From: OLB9 sp041392785
GTDB taxonomy: Bacteria; Bacteroidota; Bacteroidia; Chitinophagales; Saprospiraceae
Assembly: GCA_041392785.1 (NCBI GenBank)
Contig: JAWKLK010000007.1
Span: 1-64,000 of the forward strand
Direction of reading: 5' to 3'
Length of the DNA stretch: 64,000 bases
In this document: positions 10,101 through 19,429 of the stretch, one piece after another
How positions within the stretch are numbered: the stretch's first letter is position 1
How the letters are laid out: each line of letters opens with the position of its first letter
Notes under the pieces: model-generated
What the model was told of the DNA's origin: nothing
The model's database searches: none
What the model saw: only the letters and a program-made list of their open reading frames with translations
Made by a program: the position numbers and the translations under genes

Positions 10101-13100
10101 TCATTACTAAAAGCAGAAATCTCTTTCTGAAATAAAAAGACATCAATGTTTGGTTTTGGAAATGTGATATTTAAAGTCGTTTTTATGCTATCAGGAAAGT
10201 ACAATTTTCCTATTTTATTTAAGTGAAAGTAAAGATTAAGTGGTGTACTCAGAGCAGGAATTTTATTTAGACAGGTTTTAGGTTTTACATCTAGATATAC
10301 ACGCAATATATCTTTTGCACTTTGTGGGGCATAAGCACCAGCTGGAGGAAAAGTAGCCATATCTAAAGAATAAATGACTTTATTTCCTTGGAAATCAGGT
10401 GAGATGCTGAATGATTTTCCTAAATACAAAAATTGAACATCGCCAAAATCTATATCAGCATTTTTCTCCAATTCTAATTTTATTGGCTTGATGCTCTCTC
10501 TTACTTCATATGGAAAAATTGTACCGATGGGAAGAGGCAAATCCTTAAAGTGTCCGTATGTGAGATTCAAAATTTGAATATTATAGAATTGATCAGTACA
10601 TAATGTTTTAGCTTGGACAATAGAGTTGATAGAAATTCCGATATTTGTCATCTGGAATGGAGGAATCAACATTCCGAAATTATAACAATCACAAGGTGAA
10701 ACAAAATGTTGTAAATCCACATTTTCATTCCCCATTAGCTGATCAAATTTGTAAGTAAAGCTGTATGTTTGACCTTGTTTTATGTCTTGCTTATTGGCTT
10801 GAAAAACAGAGAAATCAAAGTGTTTCTGAATTTCAATAAAAATGCTATCTCCATCTGCAAATTGAAAATCAGAAGGTAAGCTATTACTCCCATGATAGTA
10901 GTTGAGACTGTCAGCTGCCAAATAGTAGAACCTATTTTGGTCAATAGAGAATTCAGGAATGTGCGAAAAAATGTACGTTTTTCCTGTATTTTGCTGGAAT
11001 ATTTTTATTAATGAATAAATAGTTTTCAGGGCATTCATATCCCCAAAGAGAAGGTCATTGTAAATATTCAAAGTTACGTCAGAATTCGCAGATCGTTGAG
11101 TATAACTTTCTTTAAGTACCAATACTTTGGCCTTACTTCCTGGAATGTCAGTGATTATCTTTCCTTTGAATACCAAATTGAATGTGTCTCCAGGAATAAA
11201 ATGTGTCAGCCTATACTTAGAAACATCAGGAATAGAATCAGGGTCAGCTACACCATCATTGTTAGGGTCAGGTTTTCCTAAAGTAGTTCTTTGTAAAATA
11301 GCCTCGTATTTAAAACTGATTGGGATGGTGTCTTGATAACATGGAACAATATTGTCACAATCTATTACATACGCCAATTCGTCGCACCCTTTGGCACTAT
11401 CAGAGATCTTACATTCTTCATCAATCTTTATGGTAGCTCTTAAGGTAATTTCGTCAACAAGTTTCGGTAACCGACAATAACAACTTGCATAAAATGCTTC
11501 ACAATCTGTTGGGGGAACTACTTGGTTACAATCAAAATGGAATGGCAACAGAAATGTCACTATATTATCAGAAAGAGGTAAGAGATATTTTACGATATAA
11601 GTATTACCATTCATTACGATACTAAATGGCTTGTTGTGATTGATTATAAAGTCTGGGTTTTCTAGTATTATACCAGATGGAATAGTAAAGGTCAATGTAA
11701 GTGTGTCGTCCTTGTCACTTTCTAATCTTACATCTGATAATTTCACGTGAATGAATCCTTCAGATGTGTTATTCAATGATGGTGGGCCTAGATTGGTTGG
11801 AATAAGGGTTGTGTCTTTACTGAAAAGTGAGAGCTGTACTTTGAATGCAGGAAGGTAATCCACATTCTCTTGATATGAAAATGAAAAGTTACTATCATCA
11901 GGTTTTGAGCATATTTTCTGATATGTGTGCTTAATTAAATAAGCGTTTTCTTTGTTTAGGCAGTCTACTTCTTCGCAAAAACCAGTTAAAAAATTAAGCG
12001 TGTATTGTTTTGTATTGTTACTTAATTCTAGATAGTTTTTCGTAATAACAACCCTTCTAGCTAGGATTTGACCACAAGCGTTGGTAAAAGTATCCAGATA
12101 TTGGATGTTATTAGTGTAATTTGTCTGAATACTATTGAGTACAATACCTCTGTTGGAATGACTCTGAGTGATTTCAAACTTTGAATTTGCCAATGGCACG
12201 ACATGTGGTAGCTCAAGTATTGTAATGCTTTGCAAAGCAGTACCATTTTCGTAACAATCAGGTTCTGAGCTTTTTACGGAAAATGTAAGTTTGGGTCCAA
12301 TATCTTCATTTGGGATGATTTTAACATTGGCTATAACTGAATTTTGATGACAAATTTTATCAAAACATCCCCAACTAGCTGTATATTCTGACCTAGTATA
12401 TGAGACATCATAAGAACAAACATTGGCAAAGATAGATTCATTTACTAGGATTTTTTCATTGATATCAAGATATGAATCCTTATTTCCCACTTTGGTAAAA
12501 TCACTGCCATCAAAACGTAAAATTAAAAATTCAGGATTGCTGGATATAACCTTACCAACATCTGTTGACACCTCTAGATAGTGATCATGCTTGATTTGAA
12601 GTAAAAATTCTGATAGTTTTCCTGCTCTACTATTGGCAATTGTGATTTGGCGAATTTTTGTAGAGAATGATGGTATTTCCATGTATACCGAATTCACCTC
12701 TGAAATCACGAGTTCTGGAACTTCTATGTTTACAGGATCGGAATGAAAAGCTAAATTTTGATTGTTATAAATACCTTTGATAATGAATGTTTCCTTGTCA
12801 TCAAAGCACGCGGATGCATCACAATTTAACCTAATGGAAAGCGTCATTGTGGTTGTTGCACCACTTGAAATTTTGGGCGAAGTGAAACTAGGATTTGAAA
12901 GGTCAGTGACATTTTTTTCTTGAAAATTACTTGATATGGTGCCCAAGACATATTCGAATCCGCAAGGCAACTCAAGTGAGAGTGTATTTTCTGGAAGTTC
13001 ATTCCCTTGTGTATTCGCAATAGTCACCTGTATTTTATTGGATTGGCATACTACGGGTTGTTCTATAAATGTGACACTTATATTTTGGCAATACAAATAT

Positions 13101-13150
13101 TGGTAACCAAATAGGATTATAAAAATGTATAGTAATTTTATTTTTTTCAT
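7193..13150 (-). CDS. Giant T9SS cargo protein with gliding-motility-type (type B) C-terminal domain
   Basis: 1985 residues with an N-terminal signal peptide (MKKIKLLYIFIILFGYQYLYCQ). Most of the protein is made of beta-sandwich modules of the DUF11/Ig-like adhesin kind (for example LSLELPCGFEYVLGTI, LTLDLPSGFHLISGS), with regularly spaced Cys residues. The last ~85 residues are the gliding motility-associated C-terminal domain (LPNAFTPNGDTWND, FKVYNRWGNLVYE, WDNHWDGRSKNGE, STYFIEVEF), a type B T9SS sorting signal that works with a partner PorP/SprF-like protein. That partner lies directly downstream. The likely role is a long surface adhesin or matrix protein; substrate unknown. The ATG at 13150 is supported by the signal peptide. 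Confidence 0.92.
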   Translation of the reverse strand: MKKIKLLYIFIILFGYQYLYCQNISVTFIEQPVVCQSNKIQVTIANTQGNELPENTLSLELPCGFEYVLGTISSNFQEKNVTDLSNPSFTSPKISSGATTTMTLSIRLNCDASACFDDKETFIIKGIYNNQNLAFHSDPVNIEVPELVISEVNSVYMEIPSFSTKIRQITIANSRAGKLSEFLLQIKHDHYLEVSTDVGKVISSNPEFLILRFDGSDFTKVGNKDSYLDINEKILVNESIFANVCSYDVSYTRSEYTASWGCFDKICHQNSVIANVKIIPNEDIGPKLTFSVKSSEPDCYENGTALQSITILELPHVVPLANSKFEITQSHSNRGIVLNSIQTNYTNNIQYLDTFTNACGQILARRVVITKNYLELSNNTKQYTLNFLTGFCEEVDCLNKENAYLIKHTYQKICSKPDDSNFSFSYQENVDYLPAFKVQLSLFSKDTTLIPTNLGPPSLNNTSEGFIHVKLSDVRLESDKDDTLTLTFTIPSGIILENPDFIINHNKPFSIVMNGNTYIVKYLLPLSDNIVTFLLPFHFDCNQVVPPTDCEAFYASCYCRLPKLVDEITLRATIKIDEECKISDSAKGCDELAYVIDCDNIVPCYQDTIPISFKYEAILQRTTLGKPDPNNDGVADPDSIPDVSKYRLTHFIPGDTFNLVFKGKIITDIPGSKAKVLVLKESYTQRSANSDVTLNIYNDLLFGDMNALKTIYSLIKIFQQNTGKTYIFSHIPEFSIDQNRFYYLAADSLNYYHGSNSLPSDFQFADGDSIFIEIQKHFDFSVFQANKQDIKQGQTYSFTYKFDQLMGNENVDLQHFVSPCDCYNFGMLIPPFQMTNIGISINSIVQAKTLCTDQFYNIQILNLTYGHFKDLPLPIGTIFPYEVRESIKPIKLELEKNADIDFGDVQFLYLGKSFSISPDFQGNKVIYSLDMATFPPAGAYAPQSAKDILRVYLDVKPKTCLNKIPALSTPLNLYFHLNKIGKLYFPDSIKTTLNITFPKPNIDVFLFQKEISAFSNDFSTSFSLNGLSNLNNLDHVYIRFTNPSGNITTLTLQDTTSKEIYSPSPNGYFQIGALKKQENRYFTLSGLSNGCNDEIIFVEYGYDCSPHADPAVSPCFDKVDTLLIHFPSGLMDILIDTTEQQELLLCDTIEKKITVYNAGLGHAKDINLTLDLPSGFHLISGSTIIYYPAGQRLQKFTLPAPDFTNFGKLGWYLKNHWPVHAISGLAGAGMIPDNAFDFAFTIETSCDIISGLPIGYHVNAKNGCDKIVNDITRYSPALTIKDPTTIEEIPIKASSAFLDICRRDSVKISIVVDPNTVTSHSIGCKLPSSWRLVTNSIKGNLPNLSENEDNGVYWWLSTNPSVQTVLEFIIINISDTYCFEDELQIFTFLPSSAICFTTGNPCSISTIAGFTKIPLQIEMPDYQLIENSIELSNGSVSLNSSLKKLSGQGKNSVEAYIILDKNNNGEYDLGDQILDTILYSGFDLNDTVNLIHNLKNTNLTDVLCQMSLYIPSETNCVCGPSIIPLNKNINIIQDKIRMCNETSIQLGIPNSPGSKYQWNDGTGLSCHNCSMTTFTGVNTSENIQNIQKILQVENAEGCIFSYYFDIEISHQLILSVHDINICYGDTIGVLATQAADYQWFGPNILQNNQQELLANPVQNAKYFCIMKDRNGCENSDSVLVKVVLPPQYIIESDSQFCNNVSPQLNISANNFSYFQWINGANFLSDPYSLSPLILVQSDFIYKLELRNESCKEIINIPVKFVSAISKSKDITICRGETYIFETDTLHQSGKYCKTFTSQFNCDSIICINLTFSDIDIFNPILDTISKTENTDLQISAPPGFTSYFWVPSTALNCDDCSDVNTTINDTITYHVFMENEFGCKTEKRYFIKIKPICVGENVKLPNAFTPNGDTWNDFYSLGNVESCGPMHFKVYNRWGNLVYEAVEWDNHWDGRSKNGESLPQSTYFIEVEFTDTGTIKNSMLDLRIK

Positions 13151-13219
13151 TTTAATAATTATTATAAATTCATGGTAAATTTTGGATCATTTAAAAAATA
13201 ATAATATTCGCACAATGCT

Positions 13220-13227
13220 CAAATATA
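13220..13227 (-). promoter_or_regulatory. Possible -7 element of the cargo-PorP-PorE operon
   Basis: The minus strand reads TATATTTG here, a match to TAnnTTTG about 70 nt upstream of the cargo ATG at 13150. No TTTG is found at the -33 position. It is the only consensus -7 element I see in this intergenic stretch. Confidence 0.35.
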
Positions 13228-13346
13228 ATACTTTTTAATTAATGATTCTAATTTTTTTGAAATACAATAAATTATTTTAATAGTCAATAGAAATTGGTAC
13301 TCCGGATGTTGTTATGCGAGATTCATTTGAAAAAAAAATCTTGAAT

Positions 13347-14450
13347 TCAAATTCCTATTGAAGCTAAAATATCATTCAGAATGGATTTTTCTTTACCCCA
13401 ATGAAAATTGATCTTAGCACGTTTGGTATTCTCTTTCAATATTGCATATTTATTTTCATTTTTATTTAAATTGTTTATTGCGTCTGCTATCTCATCCTCA
13501 TTAAGAATATCTACCATAATGCCAACCGGCCATTCTTTTAAAATAGCCGCATATTCTGGATAATTCATGTTTACAGAAGGTACTTCTGCATGTATATAAT
13601 CGAAAAATTTATTAGCGAGAGAGTATCGATATGAGAGACTGTCTGACGACAAAATATTTATACCTAAATAAGCATTTCTTGTAATTTTTTCCAATTCTTC
13701 TGGTATCATCCATCCTAAAAAATTGATTCTGTGCCTTTGTGTTGATGTGGCTGCTTTCATTCGTAATAAATTGGATAAATCACCTTCTCCTGCTATCCAT
13801 AATTCTAGCTCTTTGATCTTTTGCATTGCTGAAATCAGGATTTCTAAACCTCGTCCTTCATTCAACACACCTTGATATAAAATATATTTTTTCTCAGTAC
13901 TTTTTGAAGATGATACATCCTTTATGACTGGAACATTCCGTAATACATTGAAGTGTCTATTGTATTCTTTTGTCAATATATCTGCCAATGCGTGACCTAC
14001 AGTGATGTGTGCATTTGCTTTGGGTATAAAAATGTTGCCTACCTTTTTCCATATCCATTTCTTTAAAGGTTTTTTATTCAATTCAGGGACTTCATGAAAG
14101 TACTCATGTGCATCAAAAATTACTTTTGATTGGTAGAATTTTTTGAATATTATACTTGGGATAATAGTATCTGTATCTACTGCCCATACAAGGTGCGGGC
14201 GTTGATGCATTAACAGAAAAAAATACCGAAAAATAGTTTCTAAATAAAATAAAAAACCTTTTTTGAACATAAAACTTAGCCTTAAAGTTTTAAATCCAAG
14301 TCCAAGTTTAGAAATAGGCTGCTGCGATTTTTTTCCTACTAGAGTGACATTATATCCTTTTTCGTGTAGTGCACTACAGACCCTATGCATTCGTTGATCT
14401 TGAATGAGGTCATTTGTGACTAAAGCGATGATTTTTCTCGTATTATTCAT
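13347..14450 (-). CDS. Glycosyltransferase family 4 protein
   Basis: 367 residues from the ATG at 14448-14450 (MNNTRKIIALVTNDL...). That start overlaps the recQ stop by 8 nt (ATGAATAA) and is preferred over an upstream GTG-type start at 14474. The N-terminal half is a Rossmann fold with the donor/acceptor signature NDLIQDQRMHRVCSALHEKG. The C-terminal half has the GT4 features YQGVLNEGRGLEILISAM, LWIAGEGDLSNLL and a late acidic EV/NMNYPEY segment. The GT-B fold transfers a nucleotide-activated sugar, typically in cell-surface polysaccharide synthesis. Translational coupling to recQ suggests a shared transcript, although the two functions have no obvious link. Confidence 0.85.
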   Translation of the reverse strand: MNNTRKIIALVTNDLIQDQRMHRVCSALHEKGYNVTLVGKKSQQPISKLGLGFKTLRLSFMFKKGFLFYLETIFRYFFLLMHQRPHLVWAVDTDTIIPSIIFKKFYQSKVIFDAHEYFHEVPELNKKPLKKWIWKKVGNIFIPKANAHITVGHALADILTKEYNRHFNVLRNVPVIKDVSSSKSTEKKYILYQGVLNEGRGLEILISAMQKIKELELWIAGEGDLSNLLRMKAATSTQRHRINFLGWMIPEELEKITRNAYLGINILSSDSLSYRYSLANKFFDYIHAEVPSVNMNYPEYAAILKEWPVGIMVDILNEDEIADAINNLNKNENKYAILKENTKRAKINFHWGKEKSILNDILASIGI

Positions 14451-16359
14451 GTGGCACAATCGATATTTCACCATTTTTATTAACGAAAATGATTTCTTCG
14501 TTTTGCCAAATTTCCAAAAGTCGAATTACACGATTCCGATAGTGAAAAGGATATAGGTTAATATAAGATTTCAATGGGAAAGGACCTTTTTCTAAAATTT
14601 TTATCAAATGCATCTTTATATCTTCCTTTTGTTTTTGAGGCATTTCGGTGCTTTCGCTTCCTAGACAAACATCACATTTTCCGCAAGGTTTGGTTTTTTC
14701 TCCAAAATAATTTGTGATATAAACCTGCCTACAGATATTGTTTTGGGTAACAAATTGAATCATTTTTTTCATTCTATACTTAGCTCTATCCATCCTTTCC
14801 TTATATGCAATAATGTCTATTGAAAATGATTTGATTTCAGGTCTATCATACAAAAAAGTCAACTGAGGCTTTGTAGATTTTTCTTTATAATGTATGATAC
14901 CTTCTTGATGCATTTGCTTTAATATATGGATCAAAGCATCAGTTTCTTTTTTTAATTCACTAGCTAGTTTATGTTCGTCGATTTTTACTTCTTTACTGAA
15001 AAGCCCTTCATACTTTCTTAGGATGTGTACTAGGATAGGGTAGTATTTATGACCTATTTGATGTAATCCCATCAAATCTTCATGATTAGTCAATATTTGG
15101 ATTTTAGACGGAGAATGAAAAGTTTCTGAAACTGCAATCCATGATTCTTTTTCCAAAATGGATATAGCATGGTATATTTTCCGTAATGGTTGCTTCAGAA
15201 AACTAGAAAACCTTGTGATATCAAAGGTGTACGTTTCATCTTTTCCTGAGCCATATGGAATATCATAGTATCTGCATAATCCATCAAAAACCATACTCAA
15301 GTAACCGAAATCTGGGTATTGATCATCCAATGAGTTCAAAGATTCTCTATCATCTTTATCATCTGTAAGTATTAAAGCATGTGCATCTTTACCGTCACGG
15401 CCAGCGCGCCCTGCTTCCTGATAATACTCTTCAATACTTGGTGGCAAATCCAAATGAATGACCAATCTCACATTAGGTTTGTCTATACCCATTCCAAAAG
15501 CATTGGTGGAAACCATTACCTTTGTTTTATCTTCCATCCATTGTTGCTGGGCCCGATCTCTTGCAGCTTTTTCCATTCCTCCATGGTATGCAGCGCTGCT
15601 TATTCTATGTTGAATAAGCCATTGTGCAATGTCGATAGTAGCCATTCTATTTCGCACGTAAATGATGGCTGAACCTTTTATTTGCTGTAAAGCTAGAATG
15701 ATTTCTTCCCTCTTATTTGACGTACGATGACTTGTAAAATAAAGGTTATCTCTAGAAAAACTTTTTTTAAAAGTCGCATATTGACCAGTAAATTGCAATC
15801 TCGATGTAATGTCTTCGACCACTTTTGGCGTTGCAGTAGCAGTCAATGCCATCATGGTAGCCTTAGGGTGAAGTTCTCTTAATGTAAAAATATCAAAATA
15901 TGCTGGTCTGAAATCGTAACCCCATTGAGAAATACAATGTGCTTCATCTACTGCTATTAAGTCTATGGGTACATTTCTGATACGCAATAAAAACAATTCA
16001 GATTTTAATCTTTCTGGAGAGACATAAAGTAACTTTAAATCTCCAAATTCGAAGTTATCTAAAATATTTGAAATTTCTTGAGGTGTTAGCGATGAATGTA
16101 TGCTTGCAGCTTTGATGTGTTTTCTTTTGAGTGCTTCTACTTGATCTTGCATCAATGCTATCAAAGGGGAAACTATGATGGTTTTGCCTCCAAATAGAAG
16201 GGCCGGAATTTGATAACATATGGATTTTCCACCGCCTGTAGGCAATAATGCTAGAGTGTCTTGCTTTTGTAAAACTGAATCAATGATTTCTTCTTGTGGA
16301 TGTCTAAATGCTGAATATCCCCAATACTTTAGTAAAACGTTTTTTGCTTGAGTGCTCAA
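14443..16359 (-). CDS. recQ: ATP-dependent DNA helicase RecQ
   Basis: 638 residues, close to E. coli RecQ (about 610). The helicase motifs are complete: motif 0/I PTGGGKSICYQIPALL near residue 40, DEAH box VDEAHCISQWGYDFRP near 135-150, motif III LTATATPKV, and motifs V-VI FGMGIDKPNVR and YYQEAGRAGRDGK. The RecQ zinc site CRQVY...C..C..C follows at about 555-580, then a winged-helix region. No HRDC domain is evident at the C-terminus. RecQ unwinds recombination and stalled-fork structures. It lies 12 nt downstream of the DUF6089 gene and overlaps the downstream glycosyltransferase start. Confidence 0.96.
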   Translation of the reverse strand: MSTQAKNVLLKYWGYSAFRHPQEEIIDSVLQKQDTLALLPTGGGKSICYQIPALLFGGKTIIVSPLIALMQDQVEALKRKHIKAASIHSSLTPQEISNILDNFEFGDLKLLYVSPERLKSELFLLRIRNVPIDLIAVDEAHCISQWGYDFRPAYFDIFTLRELHPKATMMALTATATPKVVEDITSRLQFTGQYATFKKSFSRDNLYFTSHRTSNKREEIILALQQIKGSAIIYVRNRMATIDIAQWLIQHRISSAAYHGGMEKAARDRAQQQWMEDKTKVMVSTNAFGMGIDKPNVRLVIHLDLPPSIEEYYQEAGRAGRDGKDAHALILTDDKDDRESLNSLDDQYPDFGYLSMVFDGLCRYYDIPYGSGKDETYTFDITRFSSFLKQPLRKIYHAISILEKESWIAVSETFHSPSKIQILTNHEDLMGLHQIGHKYYPILVHILRKYEGLFSKEVKIDEHKLASELKKETDALIHILKQMHQEGIIHYKEKSTKPQLTFLYDRPEIKSFSIDIIAYKERMDRAKYRMKKMIQFVTQNNICRQVYITNYFGEKTKPCGKCDVCLGSESTEMPQKQKEDIKMHLIKILEKGPFPLKSYINLYPFHYRNRVIRLLEIWQNEEIIFVNKNGEISIVPHE

Positions 16360-16371
16360 TCTAGATGCCTT

Positions 16372-17250
16372 CTAGAATGTGGGGCAAATGACTGCATTTC
16401 TACCACCAAATCGTTTCCTACCCTTATTATCTGTCAGCATGATATTTAAAGATATCATAGCCACAAAATAATAATCTGTTATGTCTTTTCCTCCTCTTTG
16501 TGATCCTGTAGCTACTCTTACTGATTCAGATTGGCCTAAATATTCTCCCATCCTGTTGGAAAGTTCGGGTGCCAAATTTGATTTCAATGCTTTGAATTCA
16601 TCATAGTTGATATAATATGTACTTATATCATCTAAATAATCTGTTCCAGTTCTTCTCATTAAAATATCCGCAGAAAGGTTTATTGCCTCACTAAAAATCC
16701 ACTTCGCTCCACCACCAAAAGCAAGTCCATAACTATGCTTGCGGTATAGATCAGGGTATCCTGGCAATCCTTGTCCCTCTGTACCCAAAGGTTGTAACTC
16801 TATCTCATACCCTTGATAAATTGTTGAAGGATTAAATGCAAAATATGTAGCTCCCAAAGAAATGTATGGCTGAAATGGAAAACTCCCTTTAGTCGAATTG
16901 AATCCTAAAATATAATATTCAGCAAAAACACCGAATTCATTGATTGGCGATCTAAAGCTTAAATTTCGAAGTTTTTGCCAATCTAAAGATGAGTTTTGAT
17001 CATGAGCTTTCACTTGACCATGTGTAAAAGCTGCTTTCAACCCCCATCTATTTCGATATAAATATTTGTACTGCAATTGAAAAGCTAAACCTGAATTTGT
17101 TGTGATATTATTAAGTAAAACATCACTATTAAGATCTCCCCAATATGTTGTAAGGCCTACGCCAATACCTAGCTCTGAATACTGGCTTCTAAGTTCTGAG
17201 CTATTCAGCAAATAAAGGCAAAAAAATATGATTAATGTTTTATACATCAT
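16372..17250 (-). CDS. DUF6089 family outer-membrane beta-barrel protein
   Basis: The ATG at 17250 begins MMYKTLIIFFCLYLLNSSELRSQ, a clean signal peptide. The in-frame ATG at 17289 would add a 13-residue charged leader and is less likely. The mature start YSELGIGVGLTTYWGDLN is typical of DUF6089, a Bacteroidota family of predicted small outer-membrane barrels related to porin-like autotransporter beta-domains. Further strands include LAFQLQYKYLYRNRWGLKAAFTHG, VFAEYYILGF, PYISLGATYFAFNP and LAFGGGAKWIFS. A conserved RRTGTDYLDDIS(T)YY segment sits near residue 205. Function is unknown. Confidence 0.82.
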   Translation of the reverse strand: MMYKTLIIFFCLYLLNSSELRSQYSELGIGVGLTTYWGDLNSDVLLNNITTNSGLAFQLQYKYLYRNRWGLKAAFTHGQVKAHDQNSSLDWQKLRNLSFRSPINEFGVFAEYYILGFNSTKGSFPFQPYISLGATYFAFNPSTIYQGYEIELQPLGTEGQGLPGYPDLYRKHSYGLAFGGGAKWIFSEAINLSADILMRRTGTDYLDDISTYYINYDEFKALKSNLAPELSNRMGEYLGQSESVRVATGSQRGGKDITDYYFVAMISLNIMLTDNKGRKRFGGRNAVICPTF

Positions 17251-17432
17251 TTCGTTTTTATAATTCTTCAATTTATGAAATAGGTTCATAAAAATTGAAA
17301 TTGTATATTGTAACTTATAATTGATCTAAAATTGTGCGTTTGCTTTGAACTTTTTACTAAAATTATACTTACTTTGGGATGTTACAATAATTTAAACGCA
17401 AAAATATAAAACATATTTAAATTTTTTATCAC

Positions 17433-19097
17433 ATGATGACGCATTTTAAAGTATTATTTTTATTTTTTATTACTTCGGGTATAGTATTCGGACAAGGCAA
17501 TTTACCAAATGACTGGTATTATGGGGAGTCAACCTCTGATCATATGGGAATTTCCATGCATAAGGCATACGATGATTATATTAATAAAGTTTCAGGCAGG
17601 ACTGTAGTAGTGGCTGTTATAGACTCAGGAATTGATATTCAACATGAAGATTTGAAAGAAAATATTTGGATGAATGCAAATGAGATTCCAAATAATGGCA
17701 TCGATGATGACAGTAACGGCTATGTGGATGATGTTTACGGATGGAGTTTTATTGGTGGGCCAAATGGCCAAAATGTTTATCAGGATTCATATGAGGCTAC
17801 AAGAGTTTATGCCGCATTAAAATATAAATTTGACAATGCAGATCCTACTAAAATCGCAAAAAGTCAAAAGAAAGAATATGATGAATTCGTAAGAGCTAAA
17901 GAAATTGTAGAAAAAGAAATCACCAAGGCAAAAAATAATCTGAAGAGAATGGATGAAGTTCAAGTCAAAGTGGTGGATGGCTTAAGCAAAATAAAAAAAG
18001 AATTGGGTGAAAATACTCTGAATGCTGAAAACATAAATGCAATAAATTCAGAAAGTGACCAAACATTATTAATGGGAAAGGAGATAGTGCTTCATTATTT
18101 GAATGACAATACCTACACCAGTTTAGACCAAATTGAAAAGTCAATGCTGGAAGACATAAATTCTGATAAAACGCAATATCAAAACAGATTGGACTATGCT
18201 TATAATTTGGATTTCGATCCAAGAAAAACCATAGTTAAGGATGATTATTCTAATCCATTGCAAAAAAATTATGGAAACAATGATGTTGAAGGTCCAGATC
18301 CTTTGCATGGAACACATGTGGCAGGCATCATTGGAGCTGTAAGGGGTAATAATATTGGTATGGATGGTGTAGCCGCCAATGTAAGACTTATGTCCGTCAG
18401 AGCGGTCCCTGATGGTGATGAAAGAGATAAAGATGTAGCAAATGCAATTAGATATGCTGTCGACAATGGCGCTACTGTTATAAACATGAGCTTTGGTAAG
18501 GGTTTTTCACCGAACAAAGATGTGGTGGATGAAGCAGTAAAATATGCAGAGAAAAAGGACGTTTTACTTGTACACGCTGCTGGTAATTCAGCTCAAAATA
18601 ATGATGAGAAAATGAATTTTCCCAATGCTAGATTTGATAAGAAATCTGGTTTCCTATGCAAAAAGAAGAAAATCGCTAAAAATTGGATAGAGGTTGGTGC
18701 TCTGAATTATCAAAGAGGGGATTCTTATGCAGCTCCTTTTTCTAATTATGGAGCTAATAATGTGGATTTGTTTGCTCCAGGCATGAAAATATATTCCACA
18801 ATGCCTAATGATGAGTATGCAAATTTACAAGGAACGAGTATGGCTTCACCAGTTGTAGCAGGTGTTGCTGCCACTATTAGGTCTCTTTATCCGGCCTTGA
18901 CAGCTGAGCAAGTGAAGGAAGCGATTATTAAAAGTGTAACTCCAATAACTGATGAAGTTGTAGTTCCAGGAACGAATGGGCAGAAAATGTCATTTTCAAA
19001 ACTAAGTAAAACTGGTGGTGTCGTAAATCAGCACGCAGCTATAAGCTATGCATCTAAAATGAAGGGGAAGAAAAAAGTAAAAGTTGAGAGAGCATAA
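17433..19097 (+). CDS. Secreted subtilisin-like S8 serine peptidase
   Basis: 554 residues with an N-terminal signal peptide (HFKVLFLFFITSGIVFGQ). The catalytic triad is intact: Asp64 in VIDSGID, His292 in HGTHVAG and Ser469 in GTSMASP. Between Asp and His there is a roughly 160-residue lysine/glutamate-rich, probably helical insert (residues ~120-280), as in several Bacteroidota S8 peptidases. The protein ends soon after the catalytic domain in a basic tail (MKGKKKVKVERA) with no T9SS sorting domain, so it is probably periplasmic or lipid-independent rather than T9SS-exported. It stands alone between a divergent DUF6089 gene and a strong terminator. Confidence 0.93.
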   Translation: MMTHFKVLFLFFITSGIVFGQGNLPNDWYYGESTSDHMGISMHKAYDDYINKVSGRTVVVAVIDSGIDIQHEDLKENIWMNANEIPNNGIDDDSNGYVDDVYGWSFIGGPNGQNVYQDSYEATRVYAALKYKFDNADPTKIAKSQKKEYDEFVRAKEIVEKEITKAKNNLKRMDEVQVKVVDGLSKIKKELGENTLNAENINAINSESDQTLLMGKEIVLHYLNDNTYTSLDQIEKSMLEDINSDKTQYQNRLDYAYNLDFDPRKTIVKDDYSNPLQKNYGNNDVEGPDPLHGTHVAGIIGAVRGNNIGMDGVAANVRLMSVRAVPDGDERDKDVANAIRYAVDNGATVINMSFGKGFSPNKDVVDEAVKYAEKKDVLLVHAAGNSAQNNDEKMNFPNARFDKKSGFLCKKKKIAKNWIEVGALNYQRGDSYAAPFSNYGANNVDLFAPGMKIYSTMPNDEYANLQGTSMASPVVAGVAATIRSLYPALTAEQVKEAIIKSVTPITDEVVVPGTNGQKMSFSKLSKTGGVVNQHAAISYASKMKGKKKVKVERA

Positions 19098-19113
19098 TTA
19101 ATATTCAAACTTT

Positions 19114-19152
19114 AAAAAAGGTCGTTTGCATTTGCGCAGACGGCCTTTTTTT
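19114..19152 (+). terminator. Rho-independent terminator after the S8 peptidase
   Basis: A 10-bp stem (GGTCGTTTGC pairing with GCAGACGGCC, with two G-U pairs) is flanked by A and T runs. It ends in a T7 tract and lies 25 nt after the stop codon. Confidence 0.8.
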
Positions 19153-19357
19153 ATATTACAAATTTGCTAACTTGCTAGATCTAAGGCATTCAAGTTATGA
19201 ATAGGTTTTGCAGTCTATTGACCACATGTAAAGAATTATATTTGGAATGATGGGTTAAATTTACTCATCTAGCGAATAAAATTTTGTAATATTGATCTTT
19301 TTCGTGTTAATTATTGTTAAGTTTTCATTAAGCGATTCATGATTATGAGATTAGTAT
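19153..19357. other. Intergenic region before the CBM48-like/HHH gene
   Basis: AT-rich spacer between the peptidase terminator and the promoter at 19358. I see no open frame, repeat or hairpin worth naming in it. Confidence 0.5.
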
Positions 19358-19365
19358 TACCTTTG
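19358..19365 (+). promoter_or_regulatory. -7 element of the CBM48-like/HHH gene
   Basis: TACCTTTG matches TAnnTTTG, 64 nt upstream of the ATG at 19430. No TTTG occurs at the -33 spacing, so the promoter assignment rests on the -7 element alone. Confidence 0.4.
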
Positions 19366-19429
19366 TGCTGTGTAATGGAGATTAAAGCACTTAATTTCAT
19401 TGCCATATGACACTTTAAATTAATTTATA

